This document shows, in pieces, positions 7,401 to 13,283 of a stretch of 20,550 nucleotides of DNA (position 1 is the stretch's first letter; every line of letters starts with the position of its first letter). A program made the translations under genes and the position numbers. Under the pieces are notes generated by a model. It searched no databases and was not told where the DNA came from. It saw only the letters and a list, made by a program, of their open reading frames with translations. This DNA comes from a virus, in IMG/VR virus record IMGVR_UViG_3300031999_002034, positions 1 through 20,550 of that record; one strand, written 5' to 3'.

Positions 7401-10241
7401 TCTAACAGCATTACCAGTTTCTTTAGCAGAAGTAATACCGCTGGCCGCAACCGTAGCAATTAGACCATTAAGTTCATCAATACTTAAACCAGCATTATCC
7501 GCCGCCTCAGCTACGATAGCAAAGGAAGTAGCTAATGTATTAACATCAACGTTAGCGACCTTAGATACAGCTACCCACTTATCAAGTAAGGTAACACCCT
7601 CATCAATAGGAGTATTTGTTTGTCTTAAAGAAGCTACTAAGATATCAGTAGCGCTAGCTTGATCAATTTCAGCTAGTTTAGCAAGAGTAATGGAATCCTT
7701 AAGAATTACATTTGCTTTAGCATATCTTTCAGTAACACTTTGAATATCACCAGTAGCTCTATAGGCTTGGTTATATCCTTCTAGAACACCTGTAATAGAT
7801 TCACCAGTAGCATTAGCAACGGAAGCCGCACTACCAAAGATTTTATTAGTATCTTCTTGGGCGGCATTCATTGTAACCATAACATTGGCTAATTGAGATT
7901 GGTTTTCAATCGAAACTTTAACTAATTCTTGTAATTTTAATAGAGGAGTATAGACAATACTAACAGCGGCTGTCCACTTCAAGAATTCTAGAGAATTTTG
8001 TGCAATAGCTTTAGTAAAGTCAGCAGTTCTTCTAGTAGTCTCAGGAAGAATGTTTCCTTGAAGATCTGTTAGAATTCTTGTCTGAACTGGATTACCAGCC
8101 TGATCTTGTCTCTCTACATCAAAGATTTTTACATTATTTCTTTGTTTAACTTGTAAATCAGTAATAGCCCCCTTTTCCATATAGGCGGGATCTCTTTTAG
8201 CTAATTCTTTATAAACACTCGGATAACCTAATTGTTCAAATTCTGCTTGCTTTCTAGTAGCATATGTGGCATTATCAGCTATAGCTTTATTTTGTTTAGA
8301 ACTAGCGGCTATAACATCTTCTGGACCAATTTTACCTGTAGTTAAATCTTGAGCTACTGTATATTGTTTAACTGCACCAGAAGCATCCCTCATAGTAACA
8401 ACTAATCTAGTTAGATTGTCATTTAGATCAGTAGTTACCTTTGTAGTAGCTTGTATTTTAGAGTCAGTTAGGTCTGTAACCTTACCAAATTGTTCGGCCG
8501 CAGTAAATAATTCAGGATTATTAGCTTTTGTACTGGATCTCTGAGCAGAAGTCATACCCCAAGACTTGGAATCCCCACCACTTGGTTGTTGAGGAACTCC
8601 CCTACCGCCTGGATTATTTGTGCCAGGAGGGGGAGTTGTAGGAGTTACACCCTCATCTGGAGTTGCAGGTTGTTTCTTAGCTTCTTCTGCGGCGGCTTTA
8701 GCTTGGGCTTCAGACAAACGTTCTTTTGATCTCTTAAGTTTATCATCAACTTCTAGTTTACGAGCTTTTGCATTGTTATCATCTATCTCTTTCTTTTTTC
8801 TTTTATAGTCAGCATCTTCTGGACTATCAGGAGTAGCTTCGGCAGGTGGTTTTCTACCACCACCTCTACCACTCCCACCTCCACCGGCGGCTTGAGCTTT
8901 TAATTTATCATTAACAATCTGAGCTTGTTTATCAAACTCTTCTTGTATATTTTTTAGATCAGTATCAAAAGAGTCTACGGGAGCCTCAGCAGGAGCAGTA
9001 GCGGCTGGAGGAACTGGAGGTTTTGGAACAACTACTCTAGTTCTAGTAACATTTCTAACGCCAGGGGGCTCATCAAGATGACCTGTATGTGTAGTTTGAG
9101 ACTTACCCATTGTAACTTGTCCTGCTTGAATAGCAGTTAGTAATGATTCATCTGTAACAGGACCGCCAATCAGACCCTCAAGTCTAGTTAACATAGAGTT
9201 AGAGATTATATATTCATCACCATTTTCACCAACTTTAATTACTTTATTTCCTCTCACTCTACCTCCAGAGGCATAACCTTCTAAATATTTATTTCCATTA
9301 GCTATTTTAGGTAAAACCTTTTCTAAAGATGAACTAGAAGCTAGTCTTGAAATCATTGGACCGGTTTTTCTGCTCAATGCACCCCTTTTTTCTAGAACAT
9401 TTATAAGTTTATCTGTTAATTCTTTTGGATATTTAGAAGGAGTACCATTAATATATTGTGATACAACTCTAGCTCCAGTTTCTTCTGGATCTGACCAGTA
9501 ATATAGATAATCTTTATCTTCAAAAGTCATATCTTTAGGTAGTGTTGGTCTTATTAAATCATGAGCTGTTTTGGATAGTTCTTCTAATATTGGTTTAACT
9601 TCTGGATCGTCTACATATGGAAATAACATTTTATGACCAAACTCATGTGCTATACTATTTTTAGCTTCTGGTGATGATTGTTGTAAATATTTAGGACCAA
9701 TAAGTATTGAATTAGGAGAGGATGCGGCACCAGAATCATTTCTAGTTACTTCAAAACCTATATCAATAGGACCACCATATTTTTTATTTATTAAGGTAGA
9801 TATAGCAGGGTCTGGATTATTAGTATTTTTTTTCCATTCTTCATTTATATTTTTTTGCATTGTCATAATAACATCACGTGTATTACTAACATTGCTTATA
9901 GCTTTTTTAAAGTTATTAATATGATCTAAGGCAATAACTCTAGTAAGTCCTAACTGTGGATCATTATTTTGTTCTACGAGTTGTTTAACATTATCAAGAG
10001 CATTACTAACTTTATTTAAAGATCCATATACATCTCTAAATCTAGGACTGTTAACAAAAGCATCCTTTTCTTGAAACGTATTATTTTCCCATATTTTAGA
10101 TGTATCCCAAAAATAAGCGGCAAATTTGTTTAGCTCAGGTGTATTACCAGTTACTTTACTTATCCTTCTTATTTCTGTTTTTACATCTTCTATATCCATA
10201 CCTGCATGGTTAGCTATAAGTTGTCCAATAGTAAATGACAT
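4404..10241 (-). CDS. Tail tape measure protein with N-terminal zincin-like domain
   Basis: 1945 aa, the largest gene here. Residues 1-150 are helical. Residues 150-265 hold HEFGH (199-203) and DPEETGAR (251-258), a zinc-metallopeptidase-like module. Residues 326-351 carry a GGRV...VGENGDEYI motif common in tape measures. Residues 388-475 and 525-560 are Pro/Gly-rich linkers around a charged coiled coil (about 476-525). Residues 745-1110 form the TP901-type tape measure core, with alternating Ala/Asn-rich helices and the AADNAGLSIDELNGLIA block. Residues 1185-1257 are Ala/Gly-rich and hydrophobic, possibly membrane-interacting. The C-terminus is beta-like. The ATG at 10241 sits one base after the chaperone stop codon and has a GGGAGATATAGG Shine-Dalgarno. 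The protein sets tail length and leaves the tube during DNA ejection. The core call is firm; the peptidase activity is unproven. Confidence 0.95.
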   Translation of the reverse strand: MSFTIGQLIANHAGMDIEDVKTEIRRISKVTGNTPELNKFAAYFWDTSKIWENNTFQEKDAFVNSPRFRDVYGSLNKVSNALDNVKQLVEQNNDPQLGLTRVIALDHINNFKKAISNVSNTRDVIMTMQKNINEEWKKNTNNPDPAISTLINKKYGGPIDIGFEVTRNDSGAASSPNSILIGPKYLQQSSPEAKNSIAHEFGHKMLFPYVDDPEVKPILEELSKTAHDLIRPTLPKDMTFEDKDYLYYWSDPEETGARVVSQYINGTPSKYPKELTDKLINVLEKRGALSRKTGPMISRLASSSSLEKVLPKIANGNKYLEGYASGGRVRGNKVIKVGENGDEYIISNSMLTRLEGLIGGPVTDESLLTAIQAGQVTMGKSQTTHTGHLDEPPGVRNVTRTRVVVPKPPVPPAATAPAEAPVDSFDTDLKNIQEEFDKQAQIVNDKLKAQAAGGGGSGRGGGRKPPAEATPDSPEDADYKRKKKEIDDNNAKARKLEVDDKLKRSKERLSEAQAKAAAEEAKKQPATPDEGVTPTTPPPGTNNPGGRGVPQQPSGGDSKSWGMTSAQRSSTKANNPELFTAAEQFGKVTDLTDSKIQATTKVTTDLNDNLTRLVVTMRDASGAVKQYTVAQDLTTGKIGPEDVIAASSKQNKAIADNATYATRKQAEFEQLGYPSVYKELAKRDPAYMEKGAITDLQVKQRNNVKIFDVERQDQAGNPVQTRILTDLQGNILPETTRRTADFTKAIAQNSLEFLKWTAAVSIVYTPLLKLQELVKVSIENQSQLANVMVTMNAAQEDTNKIFGSAASVANATGESITGVLEGYNQAYRATGDIQSVTERYAKANVILKDSITLAKLAEIDQASATDILVASLRQTNTPIDEGVTLLDKWVAVSKVANVDVNTLATSFAIVAEAADNAGLSIDELNGLIATVAASGITSAKETGNAVRAIITGVTNNDAVKQLEKFGIAVQNSQGQARTFKEIMTDIRSGIAGGAISPDQLNSLARAIGGGNRRQAQVVTAIVGQKTASTAEQASAIANGEAEKALAIEMATVETATIILGNAFQSLAQTLGTEGGLLAVVTDLTNNSTKAVNGLNNVAKLLGTALPILAITGVAKGLGLPSKLGAATTGAISGLESTLNKDIYRQDAEALIQKERMTQGYSTRNVELTSRQLALQGANQFAPNAKAAGNFVSSWAPGAMTAGLFAYSNAVQGHPGQAAIAGGASIAAEFAGKALGAAPGIGAAIGGSIAEIFIQAWNRAIADARNTLYKPQPATPEKAPKIPTYEDEVAKLTKEEKLGLFGQTGGTPIAPEEVSKQAKLGKFNQEMQMGVPGILSQVGITKAPDPWQTSINEAMLKSPEYMDIVGKPTSSGAGMKPVTDAQKKAVENLRARITAQFDKFMAPEIVTQGEGEYGSFNTRKNAIVATGTTDITNIQAQSREDLKKRMQPFAENPMTVKQYTTAMGEIEGYQNKLPTLVAAGQISGNVTDTTKALKDFADLLAGGATEAITEIVTLAGDIGDLSTAIDAAKQSGVVTPDTTIKVNGEDVKFSDAQAQLASKKETYNMAVSNEAGNIQLRKPIRDIVSMIDLTSTQFQMVKDAAVEMYNKDLSELTVQEKASSEARDANIKYLVKTKDDYTEVTKLQSSYLNDAMQKLQEEGKLKLQPAGFSQDKELTMAQYRQAQQMYPARLASVQATAAAAGGTYKEEKSQQVIMAKDGMMWLDTDMRIFQSLLAEISENTKKMVDGMYNLPEGASFWVPYSAVSSYYNKNTNTTAGPGGSTTTPEQAAKLTPNEATALGVNSPRTPANITLDENVMARQAMQEAARAAELAKSTVPPATKPITSAGYPMFMTAGGPDFGPRTLPGQNYKGISGFMDAGAGTPKYARDSTASTKLPEVSTNLNLNITASFQVNLNAAVLARELKTIMTNDLIKYGNNATSVTRTVQV
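9447..9794 (-). other. Zincin-like metallopeptidase domain within the tape measure protein
   Basis: This segment encodes residues 150-265 of the tape measure protein. The HExxH zinc motif is AHEFGHKM, with H199, E200 and H203 encoded at 9633-9647. It is preceded by a short strand and the SPEAKNSI helix, as in zincins. About 50 residues later DPEETGARVVSQYI offers E253 or E254 as a third ligand, and resembles the PEE-x-x-AR helix that follows HExxH in several phage-borne metallopeptidase domains. That all three elements occur in order supports a folded gluzincin rather than a chance HExxH. The substrate is unknown: self-processing of the tape measure, or a host envelope or cytoplasmic target, are both possible. 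Confidence 0.7.
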
Positions 10242-10242
10242 A

Positions 10243-10536
10243 TTATCCTATATCTCCCTCGTCAATTTCAAACTCGACGCTGTTTTGACTCTTTTTATTT
10301 CCAACTGCATTATCAATCCACTCTTCTAAATCTTCAGATCGTCCGTACCATATCAATCTCTCAGGTGGTCGTTTCTCTTTACTGAGTTCTGAAAGACTAT
10401 CTACTTGTTGATTCTTTCTAATCACATAGGAGATAGTATATGGGATATCTCTAATCTCTTGAATTCTATTATCTATAGGGATTCGTAATGTTTTTGAAAT
10501 TGACCACAAACTTCCAATCGCATTACTCCTGGCTAT
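10243..10536 (-). CDS. Frameshift extension of the tail assembly chaperone (T part of G-T)
   Basis: This -1 frame continues from the end of the 238-aa chaperone ORF and stops (TAA) one base before the tape measure ATG. Read by frameshift from the A AAA AAA heptamer it adds 97 residues, starting IARSNAIGS and ending EIDEGDIG, and gives a fusion of about 335 aa. There is no good independent start: the first usable codon in the frame is a TTG at 10509 with only a weak upstream purine run. The extension is charged and hydrophilic, with a WYGRSEDLEEWID segment. In lambda-type phages the G-T fusion recruits tube protein to the tape measure. Position, size and slippery site all fit that role, although the sequence itself is not diagnostic. 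Confidence 0.8.
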   Translation of the reverse strand: MARSNAIGSLWSISKTLRIPIDNRIQEIRDIPYTISYVIRKNQQVDSLSELSKEKRPPERLIWYGRSEDLEEWIDNAVGNKKSQNSVEFEIDEGDIG

Positions 10537-11249
10537 TTTTTTAGAGTAATCATATCTACTTCAAGTGAAGTATAGAACTCTCTGATCTGTCTTTTAATAA
10601 ATGATGGAATGTTTTCATACTCTTCTTGTGAAGAGAAATACTTTTCTGTAAGGGCTTCATCTTTGTAAGCCCCGAAATATGTACAATAATCTACGAAGCG
10701 ATCATACATTTCAGCTTCGCAAAGTTCATTGATAAGATCTTCTAAATAGATAGCATAAACTTCTTCATCAGTCTTTTGACTGATCGTCTTCTTTATGTTC
10801 TCTAATCTCTTATCAACCTCTGCTTGAATAGCGCCTCTCATCTTATCTGGATAAGCATCTATCTCTGCTTGATGCTTCTCTAGAATTTCTTGTGGAGCAT
10901 CTGAAGCGGGTTCCTTTGGAACCGGAACTTGAATATCCTGAGCAACTTCTTTATAAATGTTCTTACTATTTACATATAGAATATAAGCTTCTATTTTTGG
11001 TCTTCCTAGAGTTTCAAATTCAGGGACATAACCAACTCGTTCATCTGAATTTATGTCTAGGAGTTTCTTACGAAGTTCGGATGCTTTTCTAAGCGCCATA
11101 ATTCTAGCTCTATTCATTTCAGCATCACCCACAATTCTAAGATAAATAATATCTAGAACTTCTTTGGCGGGGGAAAGCAATTCAAACTTATCAAACCAAG
11201 TAAATAGTTTACTTATATCAATGTCGTTTTTTTCGAGTGAATATGTCAT
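10533..11249 (-). CDS. Tail assembly chaperone (G-like, zero-frame product)
   Basis: 238 aa, acidic and strongly helical, starting MTYSLEKND. The ATG at 11249 has an AAGGAG Shine-Dalgarno (GTAAGGAGATTATATG). The C-terminal half, from about residue 155 (KTDEEVYAIYLEDLINEL) through YDRFVDYCTYFGAY, looks like an all-helical chaperone domain. The function is assigned from context: it sits between the major tail protein and the tape measure gene and ends in a slippery A-run feeding a second frame. In lambda the G and G-T proteins bind the tape measure and tube subunits and are absent from the virion. The family cannot be named from the sequence alone because these chaperones diverge quickly. Confidence 0.82.
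   Translation of the reverse strand: MTYSLEKNDIDISKLFTWFDKFELLSPAKEVLDIIYLRIVGDAEMNRARIMALRKASELRKKLLDINSDERVGYVPEFETLGRPKIEAYILYVNSKNIYKEVAQDIQVPVPKEPASDAPQEILEKHQAEIDAYPDKMRGAIQAEVDKRLENIKKTISQKTDEEVYAIYLEDLINELCEAEMYDRFVDYCTYFGAYKDEALTEKYFSSQEEYENIPSFIKRQIREFYTSLEVDMITLKK
10536..10542 (-). promoter_or_regulatory. Slippery heptamer A AAA AAA for -1 programmed frameshift
   Basis: On the minus strand the 3' end of the chaperone ORF reads CTA AAA AAA TAG. The heptamer lies exactly in the X XXY YYZ phase (zero frame CT-A AAA AAA), immediately before the zero-frame stop at 10533-10535. Slippage by -1 continues as ATA GCC AGG AGT into the frame ending at 10243. The position, between the tube and tape measure genes, is where tailed phages conserve this event. 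No clear downstream pseudoknot or stem was found; the adjacent stop codon may itself promote pausing. Confidence 0.85.
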
Positions 11250-11280
11250 ATAATCTCCTTACCTAATTCCTTGAAAAATT

Positions 11281-11329
11281 AAAAAAACCCAAGATGAATA
11301 GACTAGGATATAGTCATTTCTTCTTGAGT
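11281..11329 (-). terminator. Intrinsic terminator between tube/zinc-finger genes and chaperone gene
   Basis: On the minus strand a 19-nt arm (11329-11311) pairs with 11305-11287 across a 5-nt loop (11310-11306). Sixteen of 19 positions pair, counting one G-T. A run of seven T (complement of 11281-11287) follows, then AATT. This is a textbook Rho-independent layout, oriented to end transcripts coming from the tube gene. The chaperone Shine-Dalgarno lies about 25 bases further on and no convincing promoter is seen between, so the element probably attenuates rather than fully stops the operon. Confidence 0.8.
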
Positions 11330-11357
11330 CCCGTATTACTGCACCTTTATTGACTCG

Positions 11358-11555
11358 TTAAAGTCTATTAAATTTACTTTGTAATAAATATTGTTGTAGT
11401 GGTTTTAAATTTAGTTTATTACCCCATGCATTATCGTTCAGTCTTATAAATAAAAAACCTCTATCTCTTTTATTATAGCAATGTTTTGAACAATAATTTG
11501 CGTTTGATCTTTGGCAGGTAAAATTTTTACCACATTTTATACATATTTTTTCCAT
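11358..11555 (-). CDS. Small zinc-finger protein of unknown role
   Basis: 65 aa. The N-terminal half has C5-x2-C8 and C22-x3-C26, with the KxFxCQRSNANYCSKHC pattern seen in many small phage zinc fingers and in the N-terminal finger of some HNH-type endonucleases. No HNH or other nuclease motif follows; the C-terminal half is basic and short. The ORF lies alone in the non-coding stretch between tube and chaperone genes, bounded upstream by a GC-rich hairpin and downstream by a terminator, which suggests a moron-type cassette or a remnant of a homing endonuclease gene. The Shine-Dalgarno is weak (AAAGAG about ten bases before the ATG). Its lysine/asparagine-rich coding resembles its surroundings. 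That it is expressed is likely but unproven. Confidence 0.6.
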   Translation of the reverse strand: MEKICIKCGKNFTCQRSNANYCSKHCYNKRDRGFLFIRLNDNAWGNKLNLKPLQQYLLQSKFNRL

Positions 11556-11575
11556 TATTTTGACTCTTTATAGCG

Positions 11576-11607
11576 GGGTGGGAGAAGAAAGAGGTCTCCT
11601 CCCACCC
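11576..11607 (-). other. GC-rich hairpin downstream of the major tail gene
   Basis: The arms 11576-11584 and 11599-11607 form a perfect 9-bp stem (GGGTGGGAG / CTCCCACCC) with a 14-nt loop, starting 25 bases after the tube gene stop codon. It stands out in an AT-rich genome. No T-run follows on either strand, so it is not a standard intrinsic terminator. A role as an RNA 3'-end stabiliser or processing site for the abundant tube mRNA is possible. Confidence 0.6.
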
Positions 11608-11632
11608 TTACTATCAAAATAATTATATTACG

Positions 11633-12820
11633 TTAAAAACTTCCGCTGTAGATTCTGCAGTGAGCAGTTCTTGACTTGAAGTTGAAGGTAGCCTGTGCGT
11701 TCTGGTTTACATTTGAAGTATATGAGTCACCTGTTACAGTGATGTCATCTAAGTAAATGGTCTTTAGAACAGCAATAGGGGCTTCTGTGTCACAAGGGTC
11801 TTGCAATTGAATCTTTAGAACTACACCACTGGCTACGCATCCTTCGCCTGGTGCGAATTCTGTACCAAATGCTAGAACACCATATTGTAGTAAGCTCATC
11901 AATTCTGTATCTGTATCCATAACTGTAATTGTACCAGTTATTTCAGGAACCTGTCTTTGATAACCGATGATAACTCTACTTCCCATTTCCCTTACAGGTT
12001 GGACGTTTAGTGTACCATTGATTGTTACAGACTGGACTCTTGGGATACTATTAGCCGCGATATTAACTAGAGCATCTTTACCTCTAATAGCGGCTGGCAT
12101 TAGTGGGTCAGAAACATCAACCCAGGATGGAGTAGCTGTTGCTACTTGGTAAACAACAATCATTCTTGTAGCTGGAGTTGAGTTAACACCAAATGTAATT
12201 GTTGTACCTGAAACTGAAAATTGGTTCGCTATTGGTGCAGATGGAACTTCATCAAGATAGCCAGTTTCTGATTTCAAAGATAGTAGTTTATTACCATTCT
12301 TTAGAGCAACAGGTGCCTGAGCTAGTGTAGTGAATGTTCCGGTCTTTACCTCAACAGCGATATCATTGCTGAACCATCTCTTCTCTGAACCAACGGCTGT
12401 GTAGTCTTCAGTAGATTCACCATCGGCTGAATAGCTGAATGTGAAGTCTCTAATCTGAAGTCTCTTAGCATGAGCGGTCTTAACATAATCCGCAATTGAT
12501 GGGTCTTTGATAAAGATGATAGCATCCATTTCACCCAAACTTGAGATATCAACACCACCAGCAGGGTATGCGGCAGAGTCAGTACCAGTTAGAGCGGAGA
12601 AAACCTTGATACCAACGTCCATAGCACTAAATGTCAATGTTACGTTTGGAACGTCTTTTACATCACCTACGTGAGAGGCATTACCCAACTCATCAATAGT
12701 AGTACTTGGAATGTCAGTATTGAAAGTTAATCTCTGGATTCTTGAGGCCTTGAACCAATCTCTTGGACCAACAACGTGAAGTTGTAATTCCTTTGATGGA
12801 ATGGCGAGTCTTTTAGCCAT
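11633..12820 (-). CDS. Major tail tube protein with duplicated tube domain
   Basis: 395 aa, beta-rich. Residues 27-68 and 261-302 align without gaps at an offset of 234, sharing R, Q, T, E, G, G, VP, T, T and MD at equivalent positions. The later strands (DFTFSYSADG at 125 and DDITVTGDSY at 359) repeat at nearly the same offset. This is an internal duplication of the tail-tube beta-sandwich, as known in T5 pb6, where a double-domain subunit makes trimeric pseudo-hexameric rings. Between the copies (about 160-258) lies an insert resembling a small Ig-like domain (NQFSVSGTTITFG). The ATG at 12820 has a TAGGAGG site nine bases upstream. The gene lies between tail terminator and chaperones, as expected. 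A contractile sheath was considered and not supported. Confidence 0.82.
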   Translation of the reverse strand: MAKRLAIPSKELQLHVVGPRDWFKASRIQRLTFNTDIPSTTIDELGNASHVGDVKDVPNVTLTFSAMDVGIKVFSALTGTDSAAYPAGGVDISSLGEMDAIIFIKDPSIADYVKTAHAKRLQIRDFTFSYSADGESTEDYTAVGSEKRWFSNDIAVEVKTGTFTTLAQAPVALKNGNKLLSLKSETGYLDEVPSAPIANQFSVSGTTITFGVNSTPATRMIVVYQVATATPSWVDVSDPLMPAAIRGKDALVNIAANSIPRVQSVTINGTLNVQPVREMGSRVIIGYQRQVPEITGTITVMDTDTELMSLLQYGVLAFGTEFAPGEGCVASGVVLKIQLQDPCDTEAPIAVLKTIYLDDITVTGDSYTSNVNQNAQATFNFKSRTAHCRIYSGSF

Positions 12821-12833
12821 TTATAAAATCCTC

Positions 12834-13283
12834 CTAAATTTCATTGTAAACTGCTGTAAATGTCACAACAGATCTATAATACATCAGTTCTGTAAGTTCC
12901 GGTAGAACTTTAACTATTGTAAGTTGAACTGACTCAGGGTCTATAACCCCTAACTTTGTGGGTGTAACATCAGGGGGAAAACCCTGATCGTAGTCATAGA
13001 CTGGAATTTTCTCTTCTATAGCATGTAAAATTCTATAGGCATACTCATCCCTTTGTGACCTGTTAGCCGCAAATACATCTATATACCACGTTCTTATTTT
13101 ACCAAATGATCTGTTACCTAATTCTTGATTATAAGTATTTATCTCATCATTCTCTACAGCAACAGTAGGAATGGTTAAATTTTCTGGTTCAAAAGCATTC
13201 GTAACATTGATAAAAGGAGCATCTGCAAATAAAGTTTTTATAAAGTAATACACAGATAAGTCCTGCTTTTTTTCTATATACAT
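12834..13283 (-). CDS. Tail terminator-like protein
   Basis: 149 aa, alpha/beta. The middle part, FGKIRTWYIDVFAANRSQRD followed by a helix (EYAYRILHAIEEKI), then a C-terminal strand pair ending YYRSVVTFTAVYNEI, matches the fold order of tail-terminator/tail-completion proteins (gpU/gp17-like), which form a hexameric ring on the finished tube and join it to the head. It precedes the major tail protein gene directly, the normal place for this gene. The ATG at 13283 overlaps the TAA of the upstream gene (TAATG), so translation is probably coupled. The family assignment is by pattern and position, with no catalytic motif to confirm it. Confidence 0.62.
   Translation of the reverse strand: MYIEKKQDLSVYYFIKTLFADAPFINVTNAFEPENLTIPTVAVENDEINTYNQELGNRSFGKIRTWYIDVFAANRSQRDEYAYRILHAIEEKIPVYDYDQGFPPDVTPTKLGVIDPESVQLTIVKVLPELTELMYYRSVVTFTAVYNEI

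Noticed and set aside
10243-10509. Independent 88-aa protein initiated at TTG
   Set aside because: The initiation context is weak, and the frame is already open back to an in-phase A AAA AAA heptamer, so a frameshift extension explains it better.
10473-10523. Short ORF (16 aa) starting ATGCGA just after an AGGAG sequence downstream of the frameshift site
   Set aside because: It is too short, lies inside the frameshift extension in another frame, and resembles nothing. The AGGAG may be incidental or only modulate frameshifting.
11622-11627. TATAAT on the minus strand just after the major tail gene, a possible promoter -10 box
   Set aside because: No acceptable -35 hexamer lies at 16-18 bases, and TATAAT-like strings are expected often in such AT-rich DNA.
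11633-12820. Contractile tail sheath as identity of the 395-aa protein
   Set aside because: The internal duplication of a small tube domain, the moderate length and the absence of a second tube gene fit a siphophage tube protein, not a sheath.
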